Assembly: GCA_003241385.1 (NCBI GenBank)
Contig: QFPO01000008.1
Span: 62,001-126,000, forward strand
DNA: 64,000 nucleotides
Origin: Rhodanobacter denitrificans
GTDB lineage: Bacteria; Pseudomonadota; Gammaproteobacteria; Xanthomonadales; Rhodanobacteraceae
Direction: 5' to 3'
Positions within the stretch are counted from its first letter, which is position 1; each line of letters begins with the position of its first letter. Both the position numbers and the translations under genes were made by a program. Under the pieces are notes generated by a model. It made no database searches, was not told the DNA's origin, and was given only the letters and a program-made list of their open reading frames with translations. Of the stretch, positions 56,487 through 64,000 are shown piece by piece.

Positions 56487-58256
56487 ATGAATGCACCGGG
56501 CGGCGTGCTGAGCGTGGCCCGCCGGCTCTGGCCGGAGGTCTGGACGCATCGCCGCCGCGTCGGCGTGGCGCTGGCGTTCCTGGTCGCGGCCAAGCTCGCC
56601 GCGATCGGCGTACCGCTGCTGCTCAAGCAACTGGTCGACACGCTCGACCGCACGCCGGCGCCGCTGGCGGTGCCGCTCGGCCTGCTGATCGGCTACGGCG
56701 CCCTGCGTCTGGCGACGACGCTGTTCCAGGAGCTGCGCCAGGTCGTGTTCGCGCGCGTGCTGGCGCGCACGTCGCGGCAGATCACGCTGCGCGCGTTCGA
56801 GCACCTGCACGCGCTGAGCCTGCGCTTCCATCTGGGCCGCCGCACCGGCGCGGTCGCGCGCGACGTCGAGCGCGGCATGACCGCAGTGTCGGACCTGCTC
56901 GACTGGACGCTGTACACGATCCTGCCGACCCTGCTCGAGGTCACCCTGGTCTGCAGCTTCCTGATCGTGCGCTACGACTGGACGTTCGCGCTGATCACGC
57001 TGTCGACGCTGGCCGCCTACATCGCGTTCACGTTCGCGGTCACCGAATGGCGGATCCGCTACTACCGCGCGGCCAAGGACTCGGACACCGAGGCCAATGC
57101 GCGCGCGGTCGATTCGCTGCTGAACTACGAGACCGTCAAGTACTTCGGCAACGAGCAGCACGAGCTGCGCCGCTACGACGCCAGCCTGATCGGCTACGAG
57201 AACGCGACCGTCAAGAGCCTCAAGACGCTGGCCCTGCTCAACGTCGGCCAGTCGGCGATCGTCGGCATCGGCCTGACCCTGCTGCTGTGGCGCGCCGCGG
57301 CCGGCGTCGTGGCCGGCACGATGAGCCTGGGCGACCTGGTCCTCGTCAACGCGTTCCTGCTGCAGCTGTCGGTGCCGCTGAACTACCTCGGCATGGTCTA
57401 TCGCGAGGTCAAGCAGGCGCTCGTCAACATCGAGCGCATGTTCGAGCTGATCGCCGAACCGCAGGAAGTCGCCGACGTCCCCAGCGCACCGGCGCTCGCG
57501 GTGCGCGGCGCCGAGGTGCGCTTCGAGCACGTCGACTTCGGCTACGACCCGGCGCGGCAGATCCTTTACGACGTCGACTTCACGATACCGGCCGGCCAGA
57601 CCGTCGCCGTGGTCGGTACCAGCGGCGCCGGCAAGTCGACGCTGGCGCGCCTGCTATTCCGCTTCTACGACCCGACCGGCGGACGCATCACGGTCGACGG
57701 CCAGGACATCCGCGCGGTCGGCCAGGACTCGCTGCGCCGCGCGATCGGCATCGTCCCGCAGGACACCGTGCTGTTCAACGACAGCATCTACTACAACATC
57801 GCCTACGGACGCCCGGACGCCACGCGCAAGGAAGTCATCGCGGCGGCGCGCTCGGCGCACATCCACGACTTCGTCGCCTCGCTGCCGGACGGCTACGACA
57901 CCGCGGTCGGCGAACGCGGACTCAAGCTGTCGGGCGGCGAGAAGCAGCGCGTCGCGATCGCGCGGACCGTGCTCAAGAACCCGTCGATCCTGGTGTTCGA
58001 CGAGGCGACCAGCGCGCTCGACACGCGCACCGAGAAATCGATCCAGGCCGAGCTCGCCGCGATCGCGCGCGAGCGCACGACGCTGATCATCGCGCACCGG
58101 CTGTCGACGATCGTCCACGCCGACCGCATCATCGTGCTCGACCACGGCCGCATCGTCGAGAGCGGCAGCCATGCCGAGCTGCTCGCGCGCGGCGGCCGCT
58201 ACGCCCAGCTCTGGGCGCTGCAGCAGCGCGAACGCGACTCGGCCGTGCCGGCCTGA
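56487..58256 (+). CDS. ABC transporter, Atm1/ABCB7-type half-transporter
   Basis: 589 residues: six membrane helices, then an ATPase domain. The membrane part carries LLNYETVKYFGNEQHELRRY (from about 213), characteristic of the mitochondrial Atm1/bacterial Atm1-like group that exports glutathione conjugates. The ATPase has Walker A GTSGAGKST (about 377-385), signature LSGGEKQR (about 481), Walker B ILVFDEATSALD (about 501-512) and the IIAHRLST switch. It functions as a homodimer. The ATG at 56487 starts just before the first helix; the frame is open 52 codons further but without similarity. The 225-bp gap upstream shows no gene. Confidence 0.92.
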   Translation: MNAPGGVLSVARRLWPEVWTHRRRVGVALAFLVAAKLAAIGVPLLLKQLVDTLDRTPAPLAVPLGLLIGYGALRLATTLFQELRQVVFARVLARTSRQITLRAFEHLHALSLRFHLGRRTGAVARDVERGMTAVSDLLDWTLYTILPTLLEVTLVCSFLIVRYDWTFALITLSTLAAYIAFTFAVTEWRIRYYRAAKDSDTEANARAVDSLLNYETVKYFGNEQHELRRYDASLIGYENATVKSLKTLALLNVGQSAIVGIGLTLLLWRAAAGVVAGTMSLGDLVLVNAFLLQLSVPLNYLGMVYREVKQALVNIERMFELIAEPQEVADVPSAPALAVRGAEVRFEHVDFGYDPARQILYDVDFTIPAGQTVAVVGTSGAGKSTLARLLFRFYDPTGGRITVDGQDIRAVGQDSLRRAIGIVPQDTVLFNDSIYYNIAYGRPDATRKEVIAAARSAHIHDFVASLPDGYDTAVGERGLKLSGGEKQRVAIARTVLKNPSILVFDEATSALDTRTEKSIQAELAAIARERTTLIIAHRLSTIVHADRIIVLDHGRIVESGSHAELLARGGRYAQLWALQQRERDSAVPA

Positions 58257-58331
58257 TGCGGGCGCGCCGCCGCGCAGCCTGCGCCGCAGCGTGCTGCGAC
58301 GTCCGCCACGGCAGCGTGGCCCGGGCGGCGC

Positions 58332-58337
58332 TATGAT
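58332..58337 (+). promoter_or_regulatory. Candidate -10 element of the lipoprotein gene
   Basis: TATGAT lies 36 bp before the start codon. No matching -35 hexamer is visible, so the call is weak. Confidence 0.35.
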
Positions 58338-58372
58338 CCGGCGCCGCGCCCCGCGTCCGACCGGAGTCTTCG

Positions 58373-59539
58373 ATGCCTGCGTGTTCTCGCCCGGGATGGG
58401 CGATCGCCGTTCTGAGCGCGCTGGCGCTCGCCGCCTGTGAACGGCCCGCGGCGCCGGCCGCCGCCACGCCCACCGACTGCCTGACCCGCGCCGCGGCCGA
58501 TCCGCCGACGCTGCCGTGGACCTCGCTGCATGCGCGCGACCTGGCCGCGGCGCCGCTCGACGCGGGCGGCCGCAGCTGCGTCTCCGGCGTGCTCGGCACG
58601 ACCCCGTTCGCGATACCGCAGGCCTACGACGCGGTTCACGCGCCGGTGCAGAGGTTCCACGGCGAAGACGCCGGCCTGCGACTCGGCGTGCCGGCGTTCG
58701 AGCACGGCCAGCTGGTCCGCCTCGACGCGGCGGCCGAGCGCGGCATCTGGCTGCTGCGGATCGGCACCGGCCTGGAGATGGAGGGCGGCCGTTACGATCT
58801 GCTGTTCACGACCGGCGCCGACGGACGCCTGCGCGACTCGCTGCTGATCGGCGCCGACGGCGCGCGCTACCGCCGCGACGCGAATCTGCTGCGTGCCGAC
58901 CGCTTCGCGGTGATCGAGCAGACCGGCCGCGAGGCGGCGCAGGGCCCGACCTATGCGGCCGCGTTCACGATCGGCCCGGACGGACGCATCGCGCTCGATC
59001 CGTCCGGCACCGCCGAGCTGCGCGCCGCGCTGCCCGCGGCGCCGGGCGGAGCGGACGAGACCGGCGCCGCCGACGAAGGTCCGGAGTTCGCGCAGTCGAT
59101 CGAGGAGATCGACGGTGCGCCGGGCGATCTGGCGGCGATCCGCCGCGTGCTGTTCGCGGACGGGAACGTCGTCGAAGAATCGATCACGGCGGCCGCTCCG
59201 CCGGCCGCCGCGCACGCCGTGCTCGCGCTCGGCAGCAGCGGGATCGCCGGCTTCGAGCTGTCCGTGCTCGAACCGGCCGATGCGCAGCCGACCGCCGGAC
59301 GTACCGTCTATCGCATCGCCAGCGTGTCGATTCCGGGCCCGCCGCGCGCACTCGGCGCGAAGGTCGGCACGATCGGCTGGGAACCGGCCGCACGCGGCGT
59401 GCTGATCACGCTGCCGATCGACTACGCATTCGAGCGGCCCGGCGGTGACGCGCGGACCGGCCAGCCCGACAGCGAGATCCTCACGCGCGTACTGCGCCTG
59501 CGCTACGCCGACGGCCAGCTGCACCGGAGCGACGGCTGA
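58373..59539 (+). CDS. Putative lipoprotein of unknown function
   Basis: 388 residues. The amino end is a lipoprotein signal with lipobox LAAC (cysteine 22), preceded by a basic start. The mature protein opens with an Ala/Pro-rich spacer and has no motif I recognise; strands of the type GLRLGVPAFEHGQLVRLDAA and GRYDLLFTTGADGRLRDS suggest a mainly beta fold. GGAG lies 6-7 bases before the ATG. The next gene starts 2 bases after its stop, so the two form an operon. Confidence 0.75.
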   Translation: MPACSRPGWAIAVLSALALAACERPAAPAAATPTDCLTRAAADPPTLPWTSLHARDLAAAPLDAGGRSCVSGVLGTTPFAIPQAYDAVHAPVQRFHGEDAGLRLGVPAFEHGQLVRLDAAAERGIWLLRIGTGLEMEGGRYDLLFTTGADGRLRDSLLIGADGARYRRDANLLRADRFAVIEQTGREAAQGPTYAAAFTIGPDGRIALDPSGTAELRAALPAAPGGADETGAADEGPEFAQSIEEIDGAPGDLAAIRRVLFADGNVVEESITAAAPPAAAHAVLALGSSGIAGFELSVLEPADAQPTAGRTVYRIASVSIPGPPRALGAKVGTIGWEPAARGVLITLPIDYAFERPGGDARTGQPDSEILTRVLRLRYADGQLHRSDG

Positions 59540-59541
59540 GC

Positions 59542-60180
59542 GTGGCCGACGCCCGCCCCGTGCAGTCGCCGGCGGCGCGCCTGCTCGCCGCCCTGCCCGA
59601 CTCGATCACGGCGGCGATCTTCCTGTCGCTGTGGATCGCGCCGCTGTGGCTCGGCCGTGACGGCGTGCGCAACGCGATGCTGGTGATGCTGGTGGAGTTC
59701 GTCCTGGTCCACGCCTCGGTGTTTCTCGGCTCGGCCGTGCTCGGCACCGATTCGACCGCGCGCCGCCTCGCGACGCTGCTCGGCTTCACGCTGTTCTACG
59801 GGCTGTTCGTCGCCGCGTTCGCGTTCGCGTTCGAGGCCTGGTGGCCGTTCGCGGCGTTCGCATGGCTGCTGGTCGGCAAGGTGACGATCGCGCTCGACCG
59901 CAGCCGCAGCGCGCCGGCGCGTCTGCGCCGCATGCAGACCGAGCAGGGGCTGGCGACGATCGCGTATCTGGGCGGCGTGTTCGCGACGACGCTGCTGCCG
60001 TTGCCGCGGCTCGGCCTCGGCGCCGACGTCGTGCCGCAGCTCGGTCTGCCCGGCGGCGGCCTCTGGGTCGACCGGCCGCATACGGTGATCGCGTTCGGCG
60101 TGTTCTATTTCGGCCTGCTCGCCTGGTCGAAATGGCGCGACTGGTCGCTGCCGGCCGCCAGACCGCCCGCAGCGGCCTGA
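59542..60180 (+). CDS. Integral membrane protein of unknown function
   Basis: 212 residues from a GTG 2 bases after the lipoprotein gene. Five to six hydrophobic segments are seen (SITAAIFLSLWIAPLWLG, MLVMLVEFVLVHASVFLGSA, TLFYGLFVAAFAFAFEAWWP, AFAWLLVGKVTIAL, VIAFGVFYFGLLAW). No conserved motif is recognised. Tight spacing suggests it works with the lipoprotein, for example as an inner-membrane partner; this is inference. Confidence 0.75.
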   Translation: MADARPVQSPAARLLAALPDSITAAIFLSLWIAPLWLGRDGVRNAMLVMLVEFVLVHASVFLGSAVLGTDSTARRLATLLGFTLFYGLFVAAFAFAFEAWWPFAAFAWLLVGKVTIALDRSRSAPARLRRMQTEQGLATIAYLGGVFATTLLPLPRLGLGADVVPQLGLPGGGLWVDRPHTVIAFGVFYFGLLAWSKWRDWSLPAARPPAAA

Positions 60181-60267
60181 GCGCGCTGCGCGCGGCGGCG
60201 ACTGCCTTCGGCTCGGCTTAAGCCAGGTTCGGCTACGGTCGCAGCACCGTCGCTGCGAGATCCCGCC

Positions 60268-61584
60268 ATGAGCCGAGCCGGCCTGTGTGCTTTTTCGCTT
60301 GCATTCGCGAGTACGGCCTTCGCCGAAGGCCTGCACGATCCGAACGTCCGCCTGGCCCAGGTCCGGACCGACTACACGGCGCTCGACGAGGGCACCGCGG
60401 CCAATCCGCTGACGATCGTGCACCCGTGCCTGTGGCCGGACGGCACGCCGGGCCTGCTGGTGCCGTGCTTCACCGGGCCGGACGTGTTCCCGAGCAGCAA
60501 TGCCTACCGCTTCCCCGGTCTCGCACCGGTCTCGCCGCAGCACTGGCTGCTGCTGCTCAACAACGAGCCCTGGATCGCGCCCGGCAATTCCGGCCCGCCG
60601 GACCAGTCGCTGCCACGCACGCTGCCGGGTACCGGCGTCATGGGCTTCGCGGCCTCGCCGGCGCTGAGCCTGGCCGACGGCCTGTACTGGCGCTTCCATC
60701 TCGCGCTGAGCCATCTGCACGACAATCCGGCCGGCCCGTACGCGATCCCGTTCCTGTCGATCGGCGCGGCCGCCGCGCGCGGCAACGGCGGGCCGGTCGG
60801 CGCGCTGAACGATCCGGAGCGTCCGCACGTCGTGCGCTTCCGCTCGCGCCTCGACGCGGTATTCGGCTCGACACCCGATCAGCTGTGGACGCTCAGCCAC
60901 TTCCTCTGGACCACCGCCGAATGGGGCGGCAAGCCGCGCATGGCGTTCGTGCACCTGTATCACGCCGGCTACCTGCACGACGGCACGCCGTTCGAGTTCT
61001 CGACGCCGACGAATCCTGGCGGCGTCAGCCGCTGGAACTGGCCGATCGCCGAATCGGCGCTGTTCCCGGGCGCCGAAGTCGCGTTCATCGATGCCGAGGA
61101 CACGCAAGTTCACTGCGGCTTCGAGACGCCGGCGCTGACCGCGCCCGGCCAGACGATCGAGGCCGAGATCGATCTGCAGGCCCTGTACCGCTGCCTGAGC
61201 GACCTCGGCTTCTACGACGAGCCGATGCCCGAGCAGGACCTGATCCCGATCACCGGCGTGCACTGGGCCAACGAACTGACCGGCGAGCGCGTCGCGATCG
61301 CGGCCACGGTCTGGGGCATCGACGTCGTCGGCGCCGCGGATGCCGCCAAGCAGGAGGGTCCGGACTTCAGCCAGGTCCGTCCGGGCGCCGAAACCGCGCA
61401 GATCGTCGCCGAGCTCGAGAGGGCCTGCGCTGCCGATCTGGTCTGCAGCAGCCAGCGTGCGCTGGCGGCGGACATGCCGCAGACGAAGTCCGAACGCGGC
61501 GTCGAGCCCACGACGCGGCAGGCCCGACCGGAATACACCACGTTCCGTTCGCGCCCGGTCGTGCCGCTGCGCAATCGCCGATGA
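60268..61584 (+). CDS. Secreted protein of unknown function
   Basis: 438 residues with signal peptide (MSRAGLCAFSLAFASTAFAE). The mature chain has cysteines in pairs (HPCLWP/VPCF, HCGF, YRCL, ACAADLVC) as expected for a disulfide-bonded exported protein, and aromatic, Pro/Gly-rich segments such as AYRFPGLAPVSPQHWLLLL and FVHLYHAGYLHDGTPFEF. I do not recognise a family. It starts 87 bp after the membrane protein, on the same strand; co-transcription is possible. Confidence 0.72.
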   Translation: MSRAGLCAFSLAFASTAFAEGLHDPNVRLAQVRTDYTALDEGTAANPLTIVHPCLWPDGTPGLLVPCFTGPDVFPSSNAYRFPGLAPVSPQHWLLLLNNEPWIAPGNSGPPDQSLPRTLPGTGVMGFAASPALSLADGLYWRFHLALSHLHDNPAGPYAIPFLSIGAAAARGNGGPVGALNDPERPHVVRFRSRLDAVFGSTPDQLWTLSHFLWTTAEWGGKPRMAFVHLYHAGYLHDGTPFEFSTPTNPGGVSRWNWPIAESALFPGAEVAFIDAEDTQVHCGFETPALTAPGQTIEAEIDLQALYRCLSDLGFYDEPMPEQDLIPITGVHWANELTGERVAIAATVWGIDVVGAADAAKQEGPDFSQVRPGAETAQIVAELERACAADLVCSSQRALAADMPQTKSERGVEPTTRQARPEYTTFRSRPVVPLRNRR

Positions 61585-61735
61585 ACGCCGCGCCACGGCC
61601 GGCGCGCTGTTCACGGCCCAGCCCGATGGGCACAGGCACAGTCTTCGGCAAGCAGGCTCACGCGCGAGGCCTCCGATCAGGCCCGACGGATGCGCGGTGA
61701 GCCGACTGCTTTGACGCCGCCACCGGAGAGACGCC

Positions 61736-62737
61736 ATGTCCCCCTCTCGTTCCGCCTCGCGCAGCCGCGCCACCGCCGCCGAACAGCGCCGCATCCAGAA
61801 CAAGGCCGATGCCCGCAAACCGGCCGCCGCCAAGAAGGCCGCCAAGAAGAGTGCCGCGAAGTCCGCGCCAGTGCAGGCCGGTCCGCGCCGCCAGCCGGCC
61901 AATCCGCTGCCGGAACAGCATCTGCGCAAGCCCGGCCTGGAGGCGGAGCTGTCGCCTTCGCCGCGCTTCGACGCGCCGGACTATCGCGGCAGCGGCAAGC
62001 TCGAAGGCCGCGTCGCGCTGATCACCGGCGGCGACTCGGGGATAGGCCGCGCCGTCGCCGTGCTGTTCGCGCGCGAAGGCGCCGACGTCGCGATCGCGTA
62101 TCTGTGCGAGGACGCCGACGCCGACGCGACCGCGGCCAGCGTCGAACGCGAGGGACGCCGCTGTCTGCGCCTGCGCGGCGACGTCACCGAGATGTCGTTC
62201 TGCGAGGAGGCCGTGCAGCGTACGCTCGAGGCGTTCGGCCGGCTCGACGTTCTCGTCAACAACGCCGCGTTCCAGCAGCATGCCGAGTCGATCGAGGCGC
62301 TCAGCCTCGAGCATTTCGACCTGACCGTCCGCACCAATCTCTACGGCTACTTCCAGATGGCCAAGGCGGCGCTGCCGCATCTGCCCAAGGGCGGCTCGAT
62401 CATCAACACCGGCTCGGTGACCGGGATCGCCGGCAGCGGCCAGCTGCTCGACTATTCGGCGACCAAGGGCGCGATCCACGCGCTGACCAAGTCGCTGGCC
62501 AGCAACGTGATCGACCGCGGCATCCGCGTCAACGCGGTCGCACCGGGGCCGGTCTGGACGCCGCTCAATCCGGCCGACCGGCCGGCCGAGGAGGTCGCCA
62601 AGTTCGGCCAGGACACCGACATGCACCGTCCGGCGCAGCCGGAGGAGATCGCACCGGCCTACGTGTTCCTGGCCGCGCCGGTGTGCTCGAGCTACATCAC
62701 CGGCATCGTGCTGCCGATCACCGGCAGCGTCGGCTGA
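61736..62737 (+). CDS. SDR family oxidoreductase, stress-type (YhdG/YdaD-like)
   Basis: 333 residues. A Lys/Ala-rich extension of about 55 residues precedes the family-specific LEAELSPSPRFDAPDYRGSG-type linker region and the Rossmann domain. NAD(P)-binding TGGDSGIGRAVA, NNAAFQQ, catalytic serine in NTGSVTG and YSATKGA (Tyr-x3-Lys) are all present, with VAPGPVWTPL. It belongs to the group of general-stress glucose/alcohol dehydrogenase-like SDRs; substrate unknown. GGAGAG lies 6 bases before the ATG. Confidence 0.92.
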   Translation: MSPSRSASRSRATAAEQRRIQNKADARKPAAAKKAAKKSAAKSAPVQAGPRRQPANPLPEQHLRKPGLEAELSPSPRFDAPDYRGSGKLEGRVALITGGDSGIGRAVAVLFAREGADVAIAYLCEDADADATAASVEREGRRCLRLRGDVTEMSFCEEAVQRTLEAFGRLDVLVNNAAFQQHAESIEALSLEHFDLTVRTNLYGYFQMAKAALPHLPKGGSIINTGSVTGIAGSGQLLDYSATKGAIHALTKSLASNVIDRGIRVNAVAPGPVWTPLNPADRPAEEVAKFGQDTDMHRPAQPEEIAPAYVFLAAPVCSSYITGIVLPITGSVG

Positions 62738-62749
62738 GCATGGCGGTCC

Positions 62750-62767
62750 GCGCTCGCGCGCGAGCGC
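62750..62767. terminator. Palindrome between convergent SDR and DUF4242 genes
   Basis: A perfect 18-base GC palindrome sits in the 34-bp space between the two stop codons. It is a plausible bidirectional terminator without a T-run. Confidence 0.45.
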
Positions 62768-62771
62768 AGGC

Positions 62772-63044
62772 TCATTCGGACGTGGTCGGATCGATCACGC
62801 TGCGCACGCGCGCGACGCTGTTGGCCGGAAAGCCGCCGCGGGCGGCGTGCTCGCGCACCGTCGCCTCGTCCGGCGCGATGTAGATGCAGTAGATCTTGTC
62901 GTCGGTCACGTAGCTCTGCAGCCACTGGATCTGCGGCCCCATCTCGCCGAGCACGCCGCAGGACTTCTGCGAGATCGCCTGCAGGTCCTGGGCCGACAGC
63001 TGGCCGGCGCCGGGCAGTTCGCGTTCGATGACGAATTTGGGCAT
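62772..63044 (-). CDS. DUF4242 / SCO4226-like nickel-binding-family protein
   Basis: 90 residues. MPKFVIERELPGAGQLSAQD, QISQ-type helix with SCGVLGEMGPQIQWLQSYV and the carboxy-terminal GGFPANSVARVRSVIDP closely match the DUF4242 family typified by Streptomyces SCO4226, a nickel-binding ferredoxin-like dimer. Whether metal binding is conserved cannot be shown. GAGGAA lies 6 bases before the ATG. CACAAT (63074-63069) is a possible -10. It is convergent with the SDR gene. Confidence 0.9.
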   Translation of the reverse strand: MPKFVIERELPGAGQLSAQDLQAISQKSCGVLGEMGPQIQWLQSYVTDDKIYCIYIAPDEATVREHAARGGFPANSVARVRSVIDPTTSE

Positions 63045-63134
63045 GACCGTTCCTCGTGTGGGTGCGGCATTGTGCGCCCGCCGCCCGGATCAGTGCTCGC
63101 CGCACGGCAGCATACGCACACGGTTCCGATCGCC

Positions 63135-63153
63135 CGGCCGCGCGGCGCGGCCG
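63135..63153 (-). terminator. Hairpin after the GGDEF gene
   Basis: An 8-bp perfect GC stem (63135-63142/63146-63153) with a 3-base loop lies 34 bases past the stop codon on the minus strand. There is no T-run. Confidence 0.4.
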
Positions 63154-63186
63154 ACCGTCCGGGGCCGTCGCGACGCAGCCGGCCGC

Positions 63187-64000
63187 TCAGGCCTCCAGTT
63201 CGACGCGGCGCCCGGCCTGCGCGGTCCGCGCGACGACGCGGTCGCGCCCCTGCGCCTTGGCCGCGTACAGCGCGCGATCGGCGACCGCGATCAGGCTGCT
63301 CGGCGACGCGGCCGCCTGCGGCCGGATCGCGGCGGCGCCGACACTGACGGTCAGGCACGGCGCGACCGGCGAGGCCGGATGCACCAGGCCGCGCGAGCGG
63401 ACCTGGCGACAGAGCCGATCGCCGAACCGGCGCGCCTCGACTGCGTCGGCGCCGGGCAGCACGATCGCGAACTCCTCGCCGCCGTAACGCGCGACCAGGG
63501 CCCCGGTGCCGGCGAAGACCTCGCCGCACAGACGCGCGAGTTCGCGCAGGCATTCGTCGCCGTAGAGGTGGCCGCAGGCGTCGTTGAGCCGCTTGAAGCA
63601 GTCGACGTCGACCAGCAGCAGCGCCAGCCAGTGCCGCTCGCGCGCGTGCCGGCGCCAGGTCTCGTCGAGATGCTCGTCGAAACAGCGGCGGTTGGCGATG
63701 CCGGTCAGGCCGTCGCTCATCGACAACTGCTGCAGCTTGCGATTGGCCTGCTCGAGTTCGAGCACGACGCGCGCCAGATGGATCGTGCCGGCGATCTGCG
63801 CGGCGACCGCATCGAACATGCGGCGCACGTCGGCCGTGAAGAAGCCGGCCTGCGTGCTCTCGAGATTGAGCACGCCGTGCAGACGATCGCGATGCCGGAT
63901 CGGCACCAGGTATTCGGAGCGTACGTCGCGATGGCCCGGCACGTAGTCCGGATCGCGCTGCACGTCGGCGATCAGCTGGGCACGGCCGCTGCGCGCGCAG
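63187..64000 (-). CDS. GAF-GGDEF diguanylate cyclase, 5' end outside window
   Basis: The frame is open to the window edge, so only the carboxy-terminal 271 residues are seen. A GAF domain end (YLVPIRHRDRLHGVLNLES) is followed by a short helix linker and a GGDEF domain (MSDGLTGIANRRCFDEHLDE; active site ARYGGEEFAIVLPG, codons near 63470-63490). The GGEEF motif is intact, so it should make cyclic di-GMP, with the GAF domain as ligand-sensing part. No RxxD inhibitory site is obvious just before the motif. The GTG at 63963 is internal. Confidence 0.93.
   Translation of the reverse strand, partial: CARSGRAQLIADVQRDPDYVPGHRDVRSEYLVPIRHRDRLHGVLNLESTQAGFFTADVRRMFDAVAAQIAGTIHLARVVLELEQANRKLQQLSMSDGLTGIANRRCFDEHLDETWRRHARERHWLALLLVDVDCFKRLNDACGHLYGDECLRELARLCGEVFAGTGALVARYGGEEFAIVLPGADAVEARRFGDRLCRQVRSRGLVHPASPVAPCLTVSVGAAAIRPQAAASPSSLIAVADRALYAAKAQGRDRVVARTAQAGRRVELEA

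Overview
The window is about 70% G+C and reads as chromosomal DNA of a gammaproteobacterium of the order Xanthomonadales (Lysobacterales), probably near Rhodanobacteraceae/Dokdonella. This placement is an inference from gene order (tpiA-secG-tRNA-Leu-nuoA..N-tRNA-fMet-rimP-nusA-infB-rbfA-truB-rpsO-pnp), an Oar-like TonB-dependent receptor, a DksA with a degenerate zinc finger, and an IPTL-CTERM surface protein. I see no insertion sequence, prophage, CRISPR array or rRNA. One degraded gene-like stretch lies near 26.2-26.8 kb.

Layout. 0-13 kb holds scattered housekeeping and transport genes: the end of a thiolase, a YddG-like exporter divergent from a MutT-type Nudix hydrolase, a DEAD-box RNA helicase, a secreted beta-propeller-like protein divergent from an orphan urocanase, YaiI, a POT peptide transporter, a VOC protein, a second EamA transporter and PpnN. 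13.2-16.4 kb is a large TonB-dependent receptor with a structured leader. 16.9-25.8 kb (minus strand) is the translation/RNA operon rimP-nusA-infB-rbfA-truB-rpsO-pnp. 25.8-27.1 kb holds tandem terminators, a candidate small RNA, a gene relic and initiator tRNA-Met. 27.3-28.7 kb is a secreted delta-60-repeat protein. 28.75-43.4 kb (minus strand) is a complete 14-gene NADH:quinone oxidoreductase locus, preceded by tRNA-Leu(GAG), secG and tpiA.

44.9-50 kb (minus strand) carries dksA, then glmM translationally coupled to a 2-oxoglutarate/Fe(II)-type oxygenase and followed by a GT-C-like membrane protein. 50.1-62.7 kb (plus strand) carries yidD-dihydroorotase-M23 peptidase with overlapping reading frames, a CpdB-like lipoprotein, an IPTL-CTERM beta-helix protein, an Atm1-type ABC exporter, three unrecognised envelope or exported proteins and a stress-type SDR. 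The window ends on the minus strand with a DUF4242 protein and a partial GAF-GGDEF cyclase.

Genes working together: the nuo genes encode all of complex I. The rimP-pnp cluster links ribosome maturation, transcription elongation, translation initiation and RNA decay. GlmM (amino-sugar supply) and the M23 peptidase both touch the cell wall. No wholly new multi-gene system can be claimed from sequence alone. The most interesting unexplained signals are the candidate sRNA at about 25937-26033, the terminator-like leader of the TonB-dependent receptor, the glmM-oxygenase-membrane protein cluster, and the unknown envelope genes at 58.4-61.6 kb.
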